Positions 61,420 to 64,000 of a stretch of DNA of 64,000 nucleotides are shown in pieces. Within the stretch, counting starts at the first letter, position 1; each line of letters begins with the position of its first letter. A model generated the notes under the pieces. The model did no database searches. It saw only the letters and a list, made by a program, of their open reading frames with translations, and was not told the DNA's origin. A program made the translations under genes and the position numbers. The stretch comes from Cinclus cinclus (taxonomy: Eukaryota; Chordata; Aves; Passeriformes; Cinclidae): assembly GCF_963662255.1 (NCBI RefSeq), contig NC_085046.1, positions 53,848,570 through 53,912,569 on the forward strand, in the 5' to 3' direction.

Positions 61420-63670
61420 GAGTAGATGTAGGAGTAAAGAATCAATGTTAGGAGTTGGAAATTGTTTTTAGAAGTAGGAAATAAATGGTAGAGTTAGGAA
61501 ATCAATTGTAGAAGTAGGAAATAAATTGTTGTTTCTCTGACACAGTCTCAGAGTGTGGCTTTCTCGGCCTTCTCGTGTTGCCTTTTCCCTCTGCCCTCAA
61601 ATGCCAATGTGGGCGGCAACTGGGAGGGGAGGGGATAGGAACATTGTAGCCACAGGGGCCCAGAGGAGCCCTGGCAGGGGCCTGTGCCCAGTGCTACAGG
61701 AAGACAAGAAGCAGCCCCCAGGCCAAGCTTGGGGCCCAGCCTGGGAGTCTGGAAAGCTTCCTGCTCTCAACTGCAGGGCAGGACAGGCCATCTTCATGGG
61801 GCATGAGCTGCAGGCAGCAAGCGAGCTAAAAGGGACAGAAGGAGCCCTCAGCTGGGGTCACAGTCAGTGCTGCAGAGGAAAGCAAAACTTCTCGGGATCC
61901 AGAGCCAATGTGGCCTGAGGGAAAGTTCCTTCTTGACCCCAGGGCTACTGATTGGCCGTGTTGAAAAGGGGCTCTGGAATGAAGGCAGCCAGTGGAAACA
62001 CCGGTCGCCTTGGAGAACCACATGCCATCCTGCCTGTTCAGCAGAGTCAGCTGCACAGGACAACGCAGGGTCTGCCAGGCCAAGTGCCAGTGGCACAATA
62101 GGTAGAGTCTGCAAGGATGCTCCAGGAAGACCCTGATGCAAAGAGATGGAGAGATGCTTCGTTGGTGTGGCTAGCTTTTAGCTGTCAGAATAAACCAAAA
62201 CTCTTGTAGGGATCTTCAGAAGATCCCGCCCTTCCAAATGACAATGGCCTGCACCGAGAGAGGGGCCAGCTTCCAGTTTAATGCCGCCCTGAGCACTGAA
62301 GGGGATGAGTGGAGGGAAAGAGCCAAGAGGAAGGATGGATTTGAACAAATCCACAGGATTCCTGCCAAGCCATTGAAGCCTAAGTGCAGATGTATCCTTG
62401 GCCAAGGAAATGAGTGACTTGAGATGGCAACAAGTCAGATGTGTACAGGCGAGAAACGCAAGCCCTCTATTTAAGGAGGGTTCCGAACAATCAAGAGAGC
62501 TTTTGTCACGTGGATCACCGAGGGTTGTGTGTCTGTCTCCAGCCAGGACCGCGGTTACCGTTCTACTCAACGACAGCAGAGATTTTCTCCCCGTTTTGGA
62601 CCGTTTTTGGTTTGCCCAAAAGGGTGCTTGATGCTTCTTTTTCAGTTCTCTCTCCATCGTCAACTTGATGTTTCAATGGGATGAGGAGAGCAACAGCAGG
62701 TTGCAAGGGTCACTGAGCTAAGGACCACACCATCGTGCCCGTCAACAGTGATCCAATGGGGCTGTGGAGAAGAAAAGAAATGGGAATTGAAAAGCAACCT
62801 GGCAAGAAGTTGATGCGGAGACTGGCAGGAGATGTCAGCATGTGCTCGCCTGTCCGAGTGGCGCAGGCGAGCAGCACTGAGAATAGAGAAGAAGGGCTTT
62901 TATGTCACGGGATTTAAAGCAGCCAAGCCACGTGCCGGATGTACACAGAAGCCTCCCGTGCCAAAAGTGGGAAACTAGCAGGTAATGTGCTTCTAGAGGA
63001 GAAATGCTGGGACTGAGGTGGCCAAATGATTATAAAATCCGAGGCAAGAAAGAGGGAATGATGGCATGGCCCACGTACCCCATGTTTTCTCTTGAGGCCG
63101 TGTACTTGCAGGGGCTAAAGGCCCGCTCTGGCAGATTTGGAAGGCAGTCAAGGCAGCCAGGCGAGAGCAGTGACATCAGCGTGACATCAGCGGCCCACAA
63201 ACCGCATGGGTGGCAACCTCAGTGAGCAAAGCATTGTGACCTCACATCCCTCACTGCTTATGTTTGGGCACAGACAGAGCTGGGCTCAGACCGGCTCGCG
63301 CCTGGACTCCTGGCAAGCGTGCCTGCGAGGACTGGAAGCCCGCGAGGTCCTTGGGAGCTGCTGTGGGCAAGTCTGGGTTGTGATTCCCATGCCTTTGCCT
63401 GTTTCCTTAGCCATACGTGGTTGAGGAAGCCAAGCAGTGTGAGCGGTGCTTGCGGCGGCACAGGTGAGCGGTGCAGGAAAGGACTACGGGGTGGCCGTGG
63501 GCTGGGCGATGGTGTCTGGGGAGCTGTGAGTGTGTGGTGTCCTTCTTGAGGGGCCTGGGCGCTCCTTTGAGCCGCCCATCTCCCTGGGACAGCAAGTGAC
63601 CTGTTTTGCAGCGTGTCACACCAGCAGGAGGGAGCAGCTGCTGTGCCCAGCTCTGCTGCAAGCCACAAGC

Positions 63671-64000
63671 ATGGCCACGGAGACAGACTGGAACTGCCCC
63701 ATCTGCCGTGACGGTCCCGGTGAAAAGGCTTCTGTAACACCGTGCGTCCACCAGTTCTGCCTGGGCTGCATTGTGCGCTGGGTCAAGACCAAGCCATTGT
63801 GCCCCCTGTGCAGGCAGCCTATCAAGAGCATCGTTTACTCTGTTCGGTCGGAGGAAGACTTTCTGGAGATAGCTCTCCCAAGCTCCTCAGACTCATGGGC
63901 TGCTGGTCACCAGGATGAGCAGGGGGCTGCGGAGCGCATGCCCAGCACCTATGTAGCTGGCTTCCCAGCTGAGCTCTGGGCTGGCATTTTCCAGGACTGC
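63671..64000 (+). CDS. Topors-like RING-finger protein, copy 20 (partial, first 110 codons)
   Basis: The right edge of the window cuts this copy exactly after codon 110 (TGC). The complete RING, the SVRSEEDF signature and the start of the helical region are present and match the consensus; Thr23 is ACA. Its alanine tract and tail lie outside the window. Its 5' flank is of the unit 1-12 type (TATAAAATCC, GCCCGCTCTGG), so it should not be assumed to belong to the 13-19 block. Confidence 0.85.
   Translation, partial: MATETDWNCPICRDGPGEKASVTPCVHQFCLGCIVRWVKTKPLCPLCRQPIKSIVYSVRSEEDFLEIALPSSSDSWAAGHQDEQGAAERMPSTYVAGFPAELWAGIFQDC

Larger units (their letters stand above)
1..64000 (+). repeat. Head-to-tail coding macrosatellite, unit about 3.3 kb, 19 complete units plus a partial one
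   Basis: The whole window is a tandem array in one orientation. From unit 1 to 19 the lengths are 3334, 3328, 3340, 3334, 3320, 3310, 3310, 3337, 3337, 3332, 3310, 3298, 3304 and then 3307 six times. Unit 20 begins at 63037 and is cut. Both edges lie inside units, so the array extends beyond the window on each side. Units differ by scattered substitutions and by in-frame changes of two coding microsatellites. No insertion of a mobile element into any unit is visible. Total copy number cannot be known from here. Confidence 0.98.

Noticed and set aside
39891..63036. Assembly duplication as the sole explanation of block 13-19
   Set aside because: Each unit in the block has private substitutions (for example R259H in 15, CTCAATGAC in 16, ACT in 17, AGTTTAATG in 19), so they are not simple copies of one contig segment. 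An error in total count is still possible.
1..64000. D4Z4 or RS447 identity, suggested by the 3.3-kb unit and the ubiquitin theme
   Set aside because: The encoded protein is a RING protein, with no homeodomain and no cysteine-protease boxes. Only the architecture is similar.
1..64000. CRISPR array, rRNA array or bacterial operon
   Set aside because: The units are 3.3 kb and contain a eukaryotic-type gene with intron signals and AATAAA; no short direct-repeat/spacer pattern or rRNA core sequence is seen.

Overview
The window is one uninterrupted head-to-tail macrosatellite. A unit of about 3.3 kb is repeated 19 times in full, and a 20th unit is cut by the right edge. All units are on the plus strand. 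With position 1 as the phase, units start at 1, 3335, 6663, 10003, 13337, 16657, 19967, 23277, 26614, 29951, 33283, 36593, 39891, 43195, 46502, 49809, 53116, 56423, 59730 and 63037. Unit lengths run from 3298 to 3340 bp. No unique sequence, rRNA, tRNA, CRISPR or recognisable transposon lies between units.

Each unit carries one intact gene for a RING-finger protein of 348-362 residues. Domain order is: N-terminal C3HC4 RING (residues 9-47) with a Topors-type extension, a region that looks helical (about 94-200), a Glu/Gln acidic tract (201-214), a Ser/Thr/Pro-rich linker, a pure (GCA)n poly-alanine tract of 9-21 residues, and a basic tail with a nuclear-localisation-like cluster. The expected role is a nuclear E3 ubiquitin (possibly SUMO) ligase. 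The 5' part looks spliced: a 148-bp intron with consensus ends lies just before the coding exon. Two AATAAA signals follow the stop. These features, with CCAAT/TATA-like elements and CpG decay, indicate an animal nuclear genome. Multi-copy Topors-like RING genes are familiar from bird genomes, so a bird is my best guess; this is inference, not proof.

Region by region: units 1-12 are mixed, with poly-Ala lengths 19, 17, 21, 19, 11, 11, 11, 20, 20, 15, 13 and 9. Units 13-19 form a homogenised block: poly-Ala is 10 in all, unit length is 3307 bp in 14-19 (3304 in 13), and six of the seven proteins are identical. Unit 20 returns to the unit 1-12 type at its left edge. Outside the reading frame, unit length is constant (2113 bp), except for a 4-bp duplication in units 5 and 10 and a 3-bp loss in unit 13. 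Nearly all length change is therefore in two in-frame coding microsatellites.

The most interesting feature is the whole: a coding macrosatellite for an E3 ligase. In architecture it resembles mammalian D4Z4/DUX4 and RS447/USP17, but the gene is unrelated. Homogenisation, gene conversion, promoter-element variants and triplet-repeat instability can all be read directly from its units.
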